DNA from: Limnomonas spitsbergensis
Taxonomy: Eukaryota; Chlorophyta; Chlorophyceae; Chlamydomonadales
Direction: 5' to 3'
Length of the DNA stretch: 64,000 nucleotides
NCBI GenBank assembly: GCA_037349105.1
Contig: JAYJMM010000113.1
Coordinates: 1,116,001-1,180,000, forward strand
The notes under the pieces were generated by a model. It saw nothing but the letters and a program-made list of their open reading frames with translations. It did not search any database and had not been told where the DNA came from. Below are positions 28,402 through 39,999 of this stretch, in pieces (the stretch's first letter is position 1; each line of letters starts with the position of its first letter). The position numbers and the translations under genes were made by a program.

Positions 28402-29829
28402 GAGGCGATTCACACCGGCGAACCGAATGGTCGAAGCGAACCCACGCTATCTCGCGTTCTGAATCCGACCGCTAGAGACTGATTCACACCAGATATATTC
28501 TCCAAAGTAGCGAAATTTTATTCCTCTTACTACCAAGATGGGGCATCCTATTGATTGCCTGCTTCCATTGCTACTTGTTGTTGTCGCGAGTCTACATCGT
28601 ACCACTTTGATCGCCGTCATTGCTTGGGCCGTCCTGGCTGAACTGATTGACATCTCTGAGGCGCCAGGCAGGATAGCGTGGGCTTTGCACATGACATCTG
28701 GCTTCTTCAATTTTCTGGGACCAAACCTCCCTTCTGCATATGTTAAGTATATGCCGTATATGACCGATTATCTCCAGCATGTGTCAGGTCCAATTCAGAT
28801 ACATCTCAGCCTATGGCCGTGGCGGCTTGGTGCAGCATGCATGCCCTGCTGCTAGGAATACTTTTACATGTCCGATTCAGATACATCCCAGCCCATGGCC
28901 GTGGCTTGGTGCATCAAGCATGCCATGTTGCCATGACTAATTTTCCATGTCCAATACATATCCATCACAGCCTTTGGCTATGGCTTGGTGCAGCATGCAT
29001 GCCCTGCTGCTAGGAATAATTTTACAAGGCCGATTCAGATACATCCCAGCCCATGGCCGTGGCTTGGTGCATCAAGCATGCCATGTTGCCATGACTAATT
29101 TTCCATGTCCAATACATATCCATCACGGCCTTTGGCTATGGCTTGGTGCAGCTTGCATGCCTTGCTGCTTGGAATAATTTTACATGTCCAATTCAGATAC
29201 ATCCCGGCCTATGGCCGCGGCTTGGGGCAGCAGGCATGCCCTGCTGCCAGGACTCATGTAAGATTCCATGCAGAGCCGCATGGAGCCATAGCAAAACCAA
29301 CTCACTTTTCTTCTTCAGTGCCTTGTTGACCTTTGCTGCAACATATAGCCACTTGCTCTCAATTTGATAGCATGTTCATCATCACCTAGCCTAAGGCCTA
29401 AGCACCAGGCGAGTAAGCCGAACTAACAACACACACCTCGGCCCAGTGGTGTAACGTCATTGACACACCTCGGCTACAAGCCTCCTTTTCGCCTTCCGTT
29501 TCTCATTCGACAGTGCCTTCTCCGCACCCTTCTCCGTCTGCTTTCGGTCACGTTTATTAGCCCTTTCTACATCGGCGTAACCATAACAACGGATGCTCTC
29601 GGCCACATGATAAAGAGGCGGCAGGACGGAGAAAGGGAAAATATAGGGGCCTTCGGAAATTACCAATGTGGCGAAAGTGGCCGACGCGAAGTGAATCTGG
29701 CTCAAAATGCCGTATTCAGTTGGCGTCGCCAATCCGGCCCCAAAGTGGTTGTTTTGGCGAAGCAAACCCATGCCACTTTCGGAGCGAAAGTGACCAATTT
29801 GACCAATCCGACCCGGTGTGAATCGCCTC
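28402..29829. mobile_element. PIF/Harbinger-like non-autonomous TIR element
   Basis: 17-bp perfect terminal inverted repeats GAGGCGATTCACACCGG at both ends, flanked by the 3-bp duplication TAA (28399-28401 and 29830-29832). TIRs of this type with a T(A/T)A duplication are typical of PIF/Harbinger. At 1,428 bp with no recognisable DDE transposase or Myb-like ORF it is non-autonomous. Inside are an ATG frame at 28538-28855 of unknown meaning and a 79-bp tandem repeat. The paralogous empty site at 30.6 kb confirms insertion. Confidence 0.8.
28787..29255. repeat. 79-bp tandem repeat (158-bp dimers) inside the TIR element
   Basis: About six units containing attcagatacatcccagcc, atggccgtggcttggtgca and gcatgcatgccctgctgct. 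Alternate units are more alike, giving a 158-bp dimer. Plus-strand frames (LGAACMPCC-type peptides) recur with the repeat and are not genes. Confidence 0.85.
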
Positions 29830-29832
29830 TAA

Positions 29833-30960
29833 TGAATAGGTGGCCCAAGCGAAAATAAAAAATACTAATAAACTCTCAAAGGGCTTTTAGTGGGGAGCCT
29901 CTCGACTCACTGATGTAACTCAGTCATATCAGCTCGATAACATTCGATTGTTCTACACTACTCAACTGGATTTCTCGATACTGTTGGCAGAGTTCACTTG
30001 GCCTCGACTTCCAGTCAGTTCCAGAGGTACACGTGACAGCTGGGACGATCTTGGGCGATTGTGGTCGAAGATCTTCAGGTGATGAGTCACTGCTGAGTGA
30101 CTGCTTTGGAATGAGGACTGCTCTGATTACTCAGTTGGTCGACTTGTAGCCAAAAGGAAGGCTGTATGGACGAGTTGGGATATTGGTTGGTGGTAAAATA
30201 CAGACACTCTGGTCTGTAAATATGCCTTTGTTAAGGGCAAGAAAACATTATAGCTAATGAACTTCTGCTGACACTCTGGTCAAGGTCGACTCAGGGCGAT
30301 ATGCTGTGGACTACTTCTGACACTCTGGTCAGCTTGTTGTACTTGTTGGCTCAAAAGACTTTGCTACTGCAGATGACAATTAACTTGCAAGAGCAATATT
30401 TACAAGGACAAGTGTCTCGGCTGTGAACTGCTGTACGAAAGTAAAAGTATCGGATCATAACTGAGATTCGCCTTGGTTGGCTCTCACACTTATTCACGTT
30501 CACACAAACTGCAGTTACTAACTGCTGACTTCCAACCGAAAAACAGTTGGCGCGGTCGAACGCACGGTGCAGTCATATGTCGTGACAATTGTCGCGGCTC
30601 AGGGGCGCACCCTAAGGAATGGGTGACCCACGCAAAATAACACGCCCCCCCAGTTCGAAAACACTGGAGGCAAGTATTTCATTACAAGTACGAAAAGGAT
30701 ACAGAACAGCGTCTTGCTGGATATTAAAATCCTCTCAAATCCCTAGGAGTTTTAACCTTCGGAGCAGATGAGTACTAAGCTATTAGCCCGGACGTAAACG
30801 CCAAAGCAACTCACAATCGCCTATTGAACCCCTTGAACAACGGGGTTCCGCCTAGCTACTAACTTAAAGATCACATTACTTACTGGCTGTTGTTCCCCTC
30901 CTCCGCAGGGGAGCGAACTTCAGCTTACCACGCGTCCACGCCTATAGGCTCACGCCATAC
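29833..30960. other. Repeat-derived noncoding DNA
   Basis: No gene seen. The phrase gacactctggtc recurs near 30205, 30270 and 30317. 30578-30640 is the empty-site paralogue of the sequence flanking the TIR element (aggggcgcaccctaa then ggaatgggtgacccacgc). Confidence 0.5.
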
Positions 30961-31249
30961 GCATGAGAATGCCACCACGCGGTAGACACCTCCTTACACC
31001 CCACATTAGGCAGTGCGTCGCATGCACTTCCTTTCCAAAAATATGTACACAATATGTACGAGCGTCAATTTATTGTTATTTATGGTGTGCACCCCCGGTG
31101 CATATTCAAATGAGCCATATAACATGCTCCCTAAATATATGCCCCTCCCCATGCTCCCAAGTTCCATTTGTCAATCCCATCCACCATGCTCCCAAGGTAC
31201 TTGTAAAAACTAATTAGATACCCCAAAAAATATGCTATATGATTCATTC

Positions 31250-31525
31250 TCAAGATACATGCTCAATACCGTATGCGTATCAACCACTGAACTCCATGCT
31301 CATGTGCATCATTGTCAAGCTACATGCGCAATATGCGTGTCAATCACTCAACTCCATGCTCATGTGCATCATTGTCAAGCTACATGCGCAATATGCACGT
31401 CAGGCAGCCACATGCGTTTATGCTTCATTGTCAGGCTACATGCACAATATGCTTGTCAAGCAGTAAAACCATGCACATATGCGTCATCATTATCATGCTA
31501 CATACGCAATATGCTCGTCAAACTC
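31250..31525. repeat. ~60-bp tandem repeat
   Basis: Four to five units with catgctcatgtgcatcattg, tcaagctacatgcgcaatat and gcgtgtcaatcactcaactc; the last units are diverged. Overlapping plus frames (SSYMRNM / CIIVKLHAQYA) are repeat products. Confidence 0.8.
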
Positions 31526-31638
31526 ATGCGTGATAACCTCCTAGCGGCTGCAATATGCTTCATAAGAGGAGTCATGCACATTATGCAGCCTAACACATTT
31601 CATGATAAACCTGCTTAGAAACAGTGAAGTGAGTGACC

Positions 31639-32157
31639 TTACCAGGGTGCACCAGCTCGACCTGGGTAACAGAATTGAACCAGGGGTGGAATCCATGCTT
31701 GAATTCTAGATGACGCAAACACCAGAACCCATACAGAGCTGCCATAGCAACCATGGATGGCGTGTTTAGCTCCGGAGCCAGCCGCAAAGCTGACTGAGCG
31801 CATGACAACTAATCGATTTTCTCTCCTCAGACGGGCTAGCCACTTAAAACTAGCAGGATGACACTTTGTGAGGAACTCTTCCGGTACCAAGCAGCAGGCC
31901 ACATGACGTGCGTACTTTTCGGCGAGAGCGCATACCACATCGGCGTAGATAGCCAGAGGATTGGCAATGATGACGTGCAGCCCGTGCTCCTGAAGTAGAA
32001 ACGTGTAGGTGGAGGGCTGCAACGGGTCTGACCGGTAGTCTGCGTTCTGGTATACGCCGATCCCAGAGTTGGTGAGCACATGGAGAGCGCGGGGGTAAGG
32101 GTACAGCTGGTTGCCCTGCAGAATTCTGGCAGCCAAACCGGCATCCTTGAGCAGCAT
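31639..32157 (-). pseudogene. Retroelement pol tail, possible DNA-methyltransferase-like domain
   Basis: An open frame of about 170 codons directly downstream of the integrase fragment but in another frame. The segment HVIIANPLAIYADVVCALAE followed by ARHVACCLVPEEFL looks like motif IV (NPPx) and the following helix-strand of adenine methyltransferases, a domain carried at the pol C-terminus of some algal and plant Ty3-like elements. The second Pro of NPP is replaced by Leu. Assignment is tentative. Confidence 0.35.
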
Positions 32158-32209
32158 AAAAATGCTGGGGGATAGGGAGAGGTCCAGGACATTCAGGAGG
32201 GTGCTGCAC

Positions 32210-32569
32210 TCATCGTTGCCCTTCAGTAAACTTAACTATTGAGGTTAGATAACTTCCGCTGCAGAGTCTCGCATAGCGCAGCGTGTCGCGCTGCTGGGCC
32301 ACCAACAAGTTCTGACCTACCATGACGCAGTTCTTGTCTAGCAAGGCAGCACGTAATTGCAGTAGTACAGCAGCAGAGTCAACATTCAGGCAATCCACTG
32401 CCTGTTCAATCTTCAACCTCTCCACGATGACATGAGGGATGACGGGCTCACAGGAAAACAAAAGCTGGTAGGGGCTCATCAATGTGCTGGCATGCTTTGT
32501 GACTCGGTACCCGAGTGCTATCCAAGGCACATACATGTCCCAGTTGCGAGGCTCTTTCGTGACATGCAA
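32210..32569 (-). pseudogene. Retrotransposon integrase C-terminal fragment
   Basis: 119 codons. RNWDMYVPWIALGYRVTKHA followed by STLMSPYQLLFSCEPVIPHV matches the end of a retroviral-type integrase core (W-x5-W-x-A-L-x-Y-R-x4-H-x-S-T-x-x-S-P-Y-x-L-h-F-G-x-x-P), as in Ty3/Gypsy elements. The D-D-E catalytic core and everything upstream (RT, RNase H) are missing; the sequence stops just before the tandem array begins at 32581. The fragment therefore comes from a deleted element. Confidence 0.65.
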
Positions 32570-33425
32570 GTGCCTGGTTAAATTGCTTACCTTCGCACAA
32601 TCCTAGAACACTTAAAACTTGGACTCAGCAATCCACTGATCCACAACTTTACTTATGTCAACACTTGGCATGCACGCGGTCAGACCATCACCGTTGATCC
32701 AAATGCACATGTAACAATCAATATGGGTTTATAATTCCTCAACTTTGATCGTCTAGTCTCTCCACACGGCTTACCCGGAATTCCACTTCCGGGGCCTTGC
32801 TAGATCTTTACTTGGCAATTCTTCAAGTTGAGGGTCGCTGCTAAATGCTATTTCAGTCTGTTAAGGGCAGAATTTAGCTTTACAAAAAAAATCAGATTCA
32901 CAGCGCAAACAATGTTAGCATGAACTGGTGACTGAGGCTAGTCAGGCAAAAAACGCGGTCCTTTTTTAAGGACACAGGAAAGGCGCTTTATATCCTTGGG
33001 CGACTTCTTCCTCACGACAGTGTCGGACGCCTACGGGTGAGCTCAATGACTACACGTTGGTCGCAAGATTGTACATGCTAGGCTGCTTTCTGGACTATGA
33101 ATAAGTTAAGCTTGTTCGGCTATGGGCCTCTCGCCTTAACCTCCGGGGCGCGCACCGGAAGATCACGTGAGGATTCACTTACCGTGTATCTTTTGGAGAC
33201 CCTCACGTGGCCAAGTAAGTTATACGCCCCTTTTTAAGTTTCGGATCCAGCCGAAAGTCGTCTTTTCTTTTCGGATACCGCCGAAACTGCCATTTTTTCC
33301 TTCGAACGTCTTGGTCGGTCGTTTCTTGGACGATCCGAAGGTCCAATTTTTCTTTCAGCCAATTCCATTTTTTTCGGTTGACGCCGAAACGGTTTTGTTT
33401 CTGTTCGGCCGTTTTTTGTTATTCT

Positions 33426-33629
33426 TATATCAAACATGGATGGCTTAGCACGGGCGTGATTCTTGGCATAAATCATGATCAGATGACATAGATGGGCCAC
33501 ACAGTGGACTGCAGCCAGCCATGGGATATCATGTCTCAAAAGCTTGGCCACACCATTGAGGGTGTAGGTGAAAACGGATGCACCATCGCTTGCAAACCCG
33601 ACCATTTTCGTATGGTCGAGCTTGTTCAA
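33426..33629 (-). pseudogene. hAT-type transposase fragment in array (representative of 11 copies)
   Basis: 68-codon open segment with KMVGFASDGAS, LNGVAKLLRHDIPWL and VHCVAHLCHLI. This is the region of the second catalytic Asp (SDGAS) and the CxxH motif of hAT-superfamily transposases. It begins without ATG just after an in-frame stop and runs out into a Lys/Arg-rich translation of the ttcgg-rich DNA. No N-terminal BED finger or C-terminal dimerisation region is present. Equivalent copies end (5' side) at 36306, 41050, 43725, 46394, 49024, 51698, 54327, 56957, 59631 and 62261. The peptide is very well preserved across units, but recent array amplification explains this without selection. Confidence 0.65.
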
Positions 33630-34796
33630 AGTTCAAAGTTTAAAAAACGTCGGCGACACATCGGCAAAAACGCAGCCAGGCTTCGGCCTTCGGCCGAACC
33701 CAACCGTCCATAACTTGCGGCCAACGGCCGCAGTCACCCTTTTTTTCTTTCGGCTCCCGCAGAAAGCCCCTACCGGGACTTTCGGCTTTTATTCTTTTCG
33801 TCCCAAAATCTTCGGCCGCCGATCGGCATTAACCTCGTTGTGCCGGACATATCATGATCAACATGTTGTCGTGGGAACCATTGGTCCGCGAAGTATTGAA
33901 CCGCCCGGGTCGCCTCCTTCAAGGCCGCGTGTTGGGATGTGCCTCGCAGCCCGTCCATCATGATATATAGGTCATCCCTAGAGGGCAGGCTCCGACGGAA
34001 TGCCTTTGTATTGTATGCCTTGATATGGTGGTCCAGACACTCCTTCTGAGCTGCGGCTCTATCCTCCGGGGGGGGGCTGGCTGATTGGGCGGAGATTGGG
34101 AAAGCAGAATGCCGTGCACCGTGGTCGCCGGTGTTGCCCTTGGAGTGATTCGCGACGGCATCAACTGCTCCCGCGGAATGGCAATGGATTGCGACCTAGG
34201 CGGCCGGCCTCCCCCTTTTGGCCCGGGCCACTCAGCTGATGCTTCAATCTTAACCGGGGTGACGACAGAAAGGCCCCGGAGGTGAATGGCCGCTGGACCT
34301 TCAACCATAATAAACGAGTATTTATACCATGTATCGTGTGCAAAACAAAGAAGAGAACGTGCAAAGCTGAATCTGAGTTGGCGCAAAAGCGGCAATCTGA
34401 AGTCCTGCGCACAATAGCATGGCCATGATCTCAAACATGAGGAGAGCTGATGAGGATTCCGTGAAGCTTAGTTAGGCACTTCTGTCCTCCATACGGAGCG
34501 TGACAATACCCAGCCTCGCAACATGTGATAGCCTAGCTCTGAACTGCGACCATGCCAAGGGCTCAGACCGGTAAATGTATTTATGTAATGAGTTGTAGTT
34601 GCGGTCCAATTTGGTCAAGAGTAACCAAGCCAAGTACTGAATGGGCCCAATGGAGAAAGTGTTGTCACTCGATACTACCGTTATCATGACAGTTGTGTCC
34701 TGACTTCCTTTCCGGTTCCGGAATTCCTGACGTTTCTTGAATGTCGGCCTTTAGGCGGCAGTTAGTCACATGCGCGCTCCTTATGTGTTGGCATGA

Positions 34797-34925
34797 GGGA
34801 GTCAGGGTCTGTTCAGGGTCAGGGTCTGCTCGAGATCAATGTCCACTTAGGGTCGGGGTCCGTTCATGTCCATGGTCCGTTCTGGTGTAGGGTCCGGTCA
34901 GGGTCCGGCTTGGGTCAGGCACGCC
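34797..34925. repeat. agggtc-type short tandem repeat within each full unit
   Basis: Degenerate 6-12-bp repeats of (tc)agggtc / ggggtccg. Present in units 1-5, 8, 13 and 16; deleted from units 6, 9, 11 and 14. It gives rise to the SGSVQGQG-like start of a recurring 205-aa plus-strand frame that is not a gene. Confidence 0.75.
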
Positions 34926-35256
34926 TCTGTTATTTTGCCTACTGCGGCATGGTGAACGCTCGCCATCTCAGTTGGGACTTCATGCAATCTAGATCCGCAC
35001 TCCCCTTGGATCAGTGTACCTTGCTGTCATTGAGAAGGTACCGCGAGTACACTCAAGCTGCCCCTTTTGAAATTGGAATCCTCCGATGGGTCCACTGCCA
35101 ATCCTGTTTTTTTAAACCATGCTTAATGGCGGTCTTTAAGCCGTGCCCCCTAACTCTCCCTGACCTTCTGATGCAGTGGGGCTCCAATATTCACGCTCCT
35201 CACATCGCACGTCAGGCTCGGAGATCCTCTCAGCTCACGTCACGTTGCTACTCAAT

Positions 35257-37932
35257 AATTGCTTACCTTCGCACAATCCTAGAACACTTAAAACCTGGAC
35301 TCAGCAATCCACTGATCCACAACTTTACTTCTGTCAACACTTGGCATGCACGCGGTCAGACCATCACCGTTGATCCAAATGCACATGTAACAATCAATAT
35401 GGGTTTATAATTCCTCAACTTTGATCGTCTAGTCTCTCCACACGGCTTACCCGGAATTCCACTGCCGGGGCCTTGCTAGATCTTTACTTGGCAACTCTTC
35501 AAGTTAAGTATCGCTGCTAAATGCTATTTTCAGTCTGTTTAGGGCAGAATTTAGCTTTACAAACAAAAAATCAGATTCACAGCGCAAACAACGTTAGCAT
35601 GAACTCGTGACTGAGGCTAGTCAGGCAAAAAACGCGTTGTCCTTTTTTAAGGACACAGGAAAGGCGCTTTATATCCGTGGGCGACTTCTTCCTCACGACA
35701 GTGACGGACGCCTACGGGTGAGCTCAGTGACTACACGTTGGTCGCAAGATTGTACATGTTAGGCTGCTTTTTGGACTATGGATAAGTAAAGCTTGTTCGG
35801 CTATGTGCCTCTCGCCTTAGCTTCCGGGGCGCGCACCGGGAGATCACGTGGGGATTCACTTACCGTGTATCTTTTGGAGACCCTCACGTGGCCAAGTAAG
35901 TTATACGCCCCTTTTTAAGTTTCGGATCCAGCCGAAAGTCGTCTTTTGTTTTCGGATACCGCCGAAACTGCCATTTTTTCCTTCGAACGTCTTGGTCGTT
36001 TCTTGGACCATCCGAAGGTCCATTTTTTCTTTCAGCCAATTCCATTTTTTTCGGTTGACGCCGAAACGGTTTTGTTTCTGTTCGGCCGTTTTTTGTTATT
36101 CTTATATCAAACATGGATGGCTTGGCACGGACGTGATTCTTGGCATAAGTCATGATCAAATGACATAGATGGGCCACACAGTGGACTGCAGCCAGCCATG
36201 GGATATCATGTCTCAAAAGCTTGGCCACACCATTGAGGGTGCCGGTGAAATCGGATGCACCATCGCTTGCAAACCCGACCATTTTCGTATGGTCGAGCTT
36301 GTTCAAAGTTCAAAGTTCAAAAAAAGTCGGCGACACATCAGCAAAAACGCAGCCAGGCTTCGGCCTTCGGCCGAACCCAACTGTCGATAACTTGCGGCCA
36401 ACGGCCGCAGTCACCCTTTTTTTCTTTCGGCTCCCGCAGAAAGCCCCTACCGGGACTTTCGGCTTTTATTCTTTTCGTCCCAAAATCTTCGGCCGCCGAT
36501 CGGCATTAACCTCGTTGTGCCGGACATATCATGATCAACATGTTGTCGTGGGAACCATTGGTCCGCGAAGTATTGAACCGCCCGGGTCGCCTCCTTCAAG
36601 GCCGCCTGTTGGGATGTGCCTCGCAGCCCGTCCATCATGATATATAGGTCATCCCTAGAGGGCAGGCTCCGACGGAATGCCTTTGTATTGTATGCCTTGA
36701 TATGGTGGTCCAGACACTCCTTCTGATCTGCGGCTCTATCCTCCGGGGGGGGGCTGGCTGATTGGGCGGAGATTGGGAAAGCAGAATGCCGTGCACCATG
36801 GTCGCCGGTGTTGCCCTTGGAGTGATTCGCGACGGCATCAACTGCTCCCGCGGAATGGCAATGGATTGCGGCCTAGGCGGCCGGCCTCCCCCTTTTGGCC
36901 CGGGCCACTCAGCTGATGCTTCAATCTTAACCGGGGTGACGACAGAAAGGCCCCGGAGGTGAATGGCCGCTGGACCTTCAACCATAATAAACGAGTATGT
37001 ATACCATGTATCGTGTGCAAACAAAGAAGAGAACGTGCAAAGCTGAATCTGAGTTGGCGCAAAAGCGGCAATCTGAAGTCCTGCGCACAATAGCATGGCC
37101 ATGATCTCAAACATGAGGAGAGCTGATGAGGATTCCGTGAAGCTTAGTTAGGCACTTCTGTCCTCCATACGGAGCGTGACAATACCCAGCCTCGCAACAT
37201 GTGATAGCCCAGCTCTGAACTGCGACCATGCCAAGGGCTCAGACCGGTAAATGTATTTATGTAATGAGTTGTAGTTGCGGTCCAATTTGGTCAAGAGTAA
37301 CCAAGCCAAGTACTGAATGGGCCCAATGGAGAAAGTGTTGTCACTCGATACTACCGTTATCATGACAGCTGCGTACTGCCTTCCTTTCCGGTTCCGGAAT
37401 TCCTGACGTTTCTTGAATGTCGGCCTTTAGGCGGCAGTTAGTCACATGCGCGCTCCATATGTGTTGGCATGAGGGAGTCAGGGTCTGCTCAGGGTCAGGG
37501 TCTGCTCGAGATCAATGTCCACTTAGGGTCGGGGTCCGTTCATGTCCATGGTCCGTTCTGGTGTAGGGTCCGGTCAGGGTCCGGCTTGGGTGAGGCACGC
37601 CTCTGTTATTTTGCTTACTGCGGCATGGTGAACGCTCGCCATCTCAGTTGGGACTTCATGCAATCTAGATCCGCACTCCCCTTGGATCAGTGTACCTTGC
37701 TGTCCTTGAGCAGGTACCGCGAGTACACTCAAGCTGCCCCTTTTGAAATTGGAATCCTCCGATGGGTCCACTGCCAATCCTGTTTTTTTAAACCATGCTT
37801 AATGGCGGTCTTTAAGCCGTGCCCCCTAACTCTCCCTGACCTTCTGATGCAGTGGGGCTCCAATATTCACGCTCCTCACATCGCACGTCAGGCTCGGAGA
37901 TCCTCTCAGCTCACGTCACGTTGCTACTCAAT
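35257..37932. repeat. Array unit 2 (full, 2,676 bp)
   Basis: Same organisation as unit 1; hAT fragment on the minus strand ends at 36306. Carries tcctgatctgc and a distinctive agctgcgtactgcc near 37366. Confidence 0.9.
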
Positions 37933-39999
37933 AATTGCTTACCTTCGCACAATCCTAGAACACTTAAAACCTGGACTCAGCAATCCACTGATCCACAACT
38001 TTACTTCTGTCAACACTTGGCATGCACGCGGTCAGACCATCACCGTTGATCCAAATGCACATGTAACAATCAATATGGGTTTATAATTCCTCAACTTTGA
38101 TCGTCTAGTCTCTCCACACGGCTTACCCGGAATTCCACTTCCGGGGCCTTGCTAGATCTTTACTTGGCAACTCTTCAAGTTAAGGGTCGCTGCTAAATGC
38201 TATTTTTATTCTGTTAAGGGCAGAATTTAGCTTTACAAACAAAAAATCAGATTCACAGCGCAAACAACGTTAGCATGAACTGGTGACTGAGGCTAGTCAG
38301 GCAAAAACCGCGTTGTCCTTTTTTAAGAACACCGGAAAGGCGCTTTATATCCGTGGGCGACTTCTTCCTCACGACAGTGACGGACGCCTACGGGTGAGCT
38401 CAGTGACTACACGTTGGTCGCAAGATTGTACATGTTAGGCTGCTTTTTTGACTATGGATAAGTAAAGCTGGTTCGGCTATGTGCCTCTCGCCTTAGCTTC
38501 CGGGCGCGCACCGGGAGATCACGTGGGGATTCACTTACCGTGTATCTTTTGAAGACCCTCACGTGGCCAAGTAAGTTATACGCCCCTTTTTAAGTTTCGG
38601 ATCCAGCCGAAAGTCGTCTTTTCTTTTCGGATATGTATTGAACCGCCCGGGTCGCCTCCTTCAAGGCCGCCTGTTGGGATGTGCCTCGCAGCCCGTCCAT
38701 CATGATATATAGGTCATCCCTATAGGGCAGGCTCCGACGGAATGCCTTTGTATTGTATGCCTTGATATGGTGGTCCAGACACTCCTTCTGAGCTGCGGCT
38801 CTATCCTCCGGGGGGGGGGCTGGCTGATTGGGCGGAGATTGGAAAAGCAGAATGCCGTGCACCGTGGTCGCCGGTGTTGCCCTTGGAGTGATTCGCGACG
38901 GCATCAACTGCTCCCGCGGAATGGCAATGGATTGCGGCCTAGGCGGCCGGCCTCCCCCTTTTGGCCCGGGCCACTAAGCTGATGCTTCAATCTTAACCGG
39001 GGTGACGACAGAAAGGCCCCGGAGGTGAATGGCCGCTGGACCTTCAACCATAATAAACGAGTATTTATACCATGTATCGTGTGCAAAACAAAGAAGAGAA
39101 CGTGCAAAGCTGAATCTGAGTTGGCGCAAAAGCGGCAATCTGAAGTCCTGCGCACAATAGCATGGCCATGATCTCAAACATGAGGAGAGCTGATGAGGAT
39201 TCCGTGAAGCTTAGTTAGGCACTTCTGTCCTCCATACGGAGCGTGACAATACCCAGCCTCGCAACATGTGATAGCCCAGCTCTGAACTGCGACCATGCCA
39301 AGGGCTCAGACCGGTAAATGTATTTATGTAATGAGTTGTAGTTGCGGTCCATTTTGGTCAAGAGTAACCAAGCCAAGTACTGAATGGGCCCAATGGAGAA
39401 AGTGTTGTCACTCGATACTACCGTTATCATGACAGTTGTGTCCTGACTTCCTTTCCGGTTCCGGAATTCCTGACGTTTCTTGAATGTCGGCCTTTAGGCG
39501 GCAGTTAGTCACATGCGCGCTCCTTATGTGTTGGCATGAGGGAGTCAGGGTCTGCTCAGGGTCAGGGTCTGCTCGAGATCAATGTCCACTTAGGGTCGGG
39601 GTCCGTTCATGTCCATGGTCCGTTCTGGTGTAGGGTCCGGTCAGGGTCCGGCTTGGGTCAGGCACGCCTCTGTTATTTTGCCTACTGCGGCATGGTGAAC
39701 GCTCGCCATCTCAGTTGGGACTTCATGCAATCTAGATCCGCACTCCCCTTGGATCAGTGTACCTTGCTGTCATTGAGAAGGTACCGCGAGTACACTCAAG
39801 CTGCCCCTTTTGAAATTGGAATCCTCCGATGGGTCCACTGCCAATCCTGTTTTTTTAAACCATGCTTAATGGCGGTCTTTAAGCCGTGCCCCCTAACTCT
39901 CCCTGACCTTCTGATGCAGTGGGGCTCCAATATTCACGCTCCTCACATCGCACGTCAGGCTCGGAGATCCTCTCAGCTCACGTCACGTTGCTACTCAAT
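37933..39999. repeat. Array unit 3 (deleted, 2,067 bp)
   Basis: Lacks about 609 bp: ttttcggata at 38632 is joined directly to tattgaaccgcccgg, removing the hAT fragment and most of the ttcgg-rich segment. A longer G run near 38810 puts the coding-like block in one frame. Confidence 0.9.

Larger units (their letters stand above)
32581..35256. repeat. Array unit 1 (full, 2,676 bp)
   Basis: Reference unit. 32581-33150 is the LTR-like module, with TTATAAAC on the minus strand near 32735, a palindrome gtccttttttaaggac at 32958-32973, a TATA-like GGATATAAAGC on the minus strand at 32995-32985, and a donor-like CGGTAAGTGAATCC near 33180. 33235-33830 is the ttcgg/ccgaa-rich segment with a hAT fragment on the minus strand at 33426-33629. 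33960-34690 is a coding-like minus-strand block. 34797-34925 is an agggtc-rich tract. This copy is slightly diverged (a Tyr replaces Gly in the hAT segment). Confidence 0.9.

Noticed and set aside
34793..35410. Conserved 205-codon plus-strand frame repeated in units 1-3 (shorter in others)
   Set aside because: It starts in the agggtc repeat and overlaps the LTR-like module antisense. Indels in other units break it, and no domain is recognisable.
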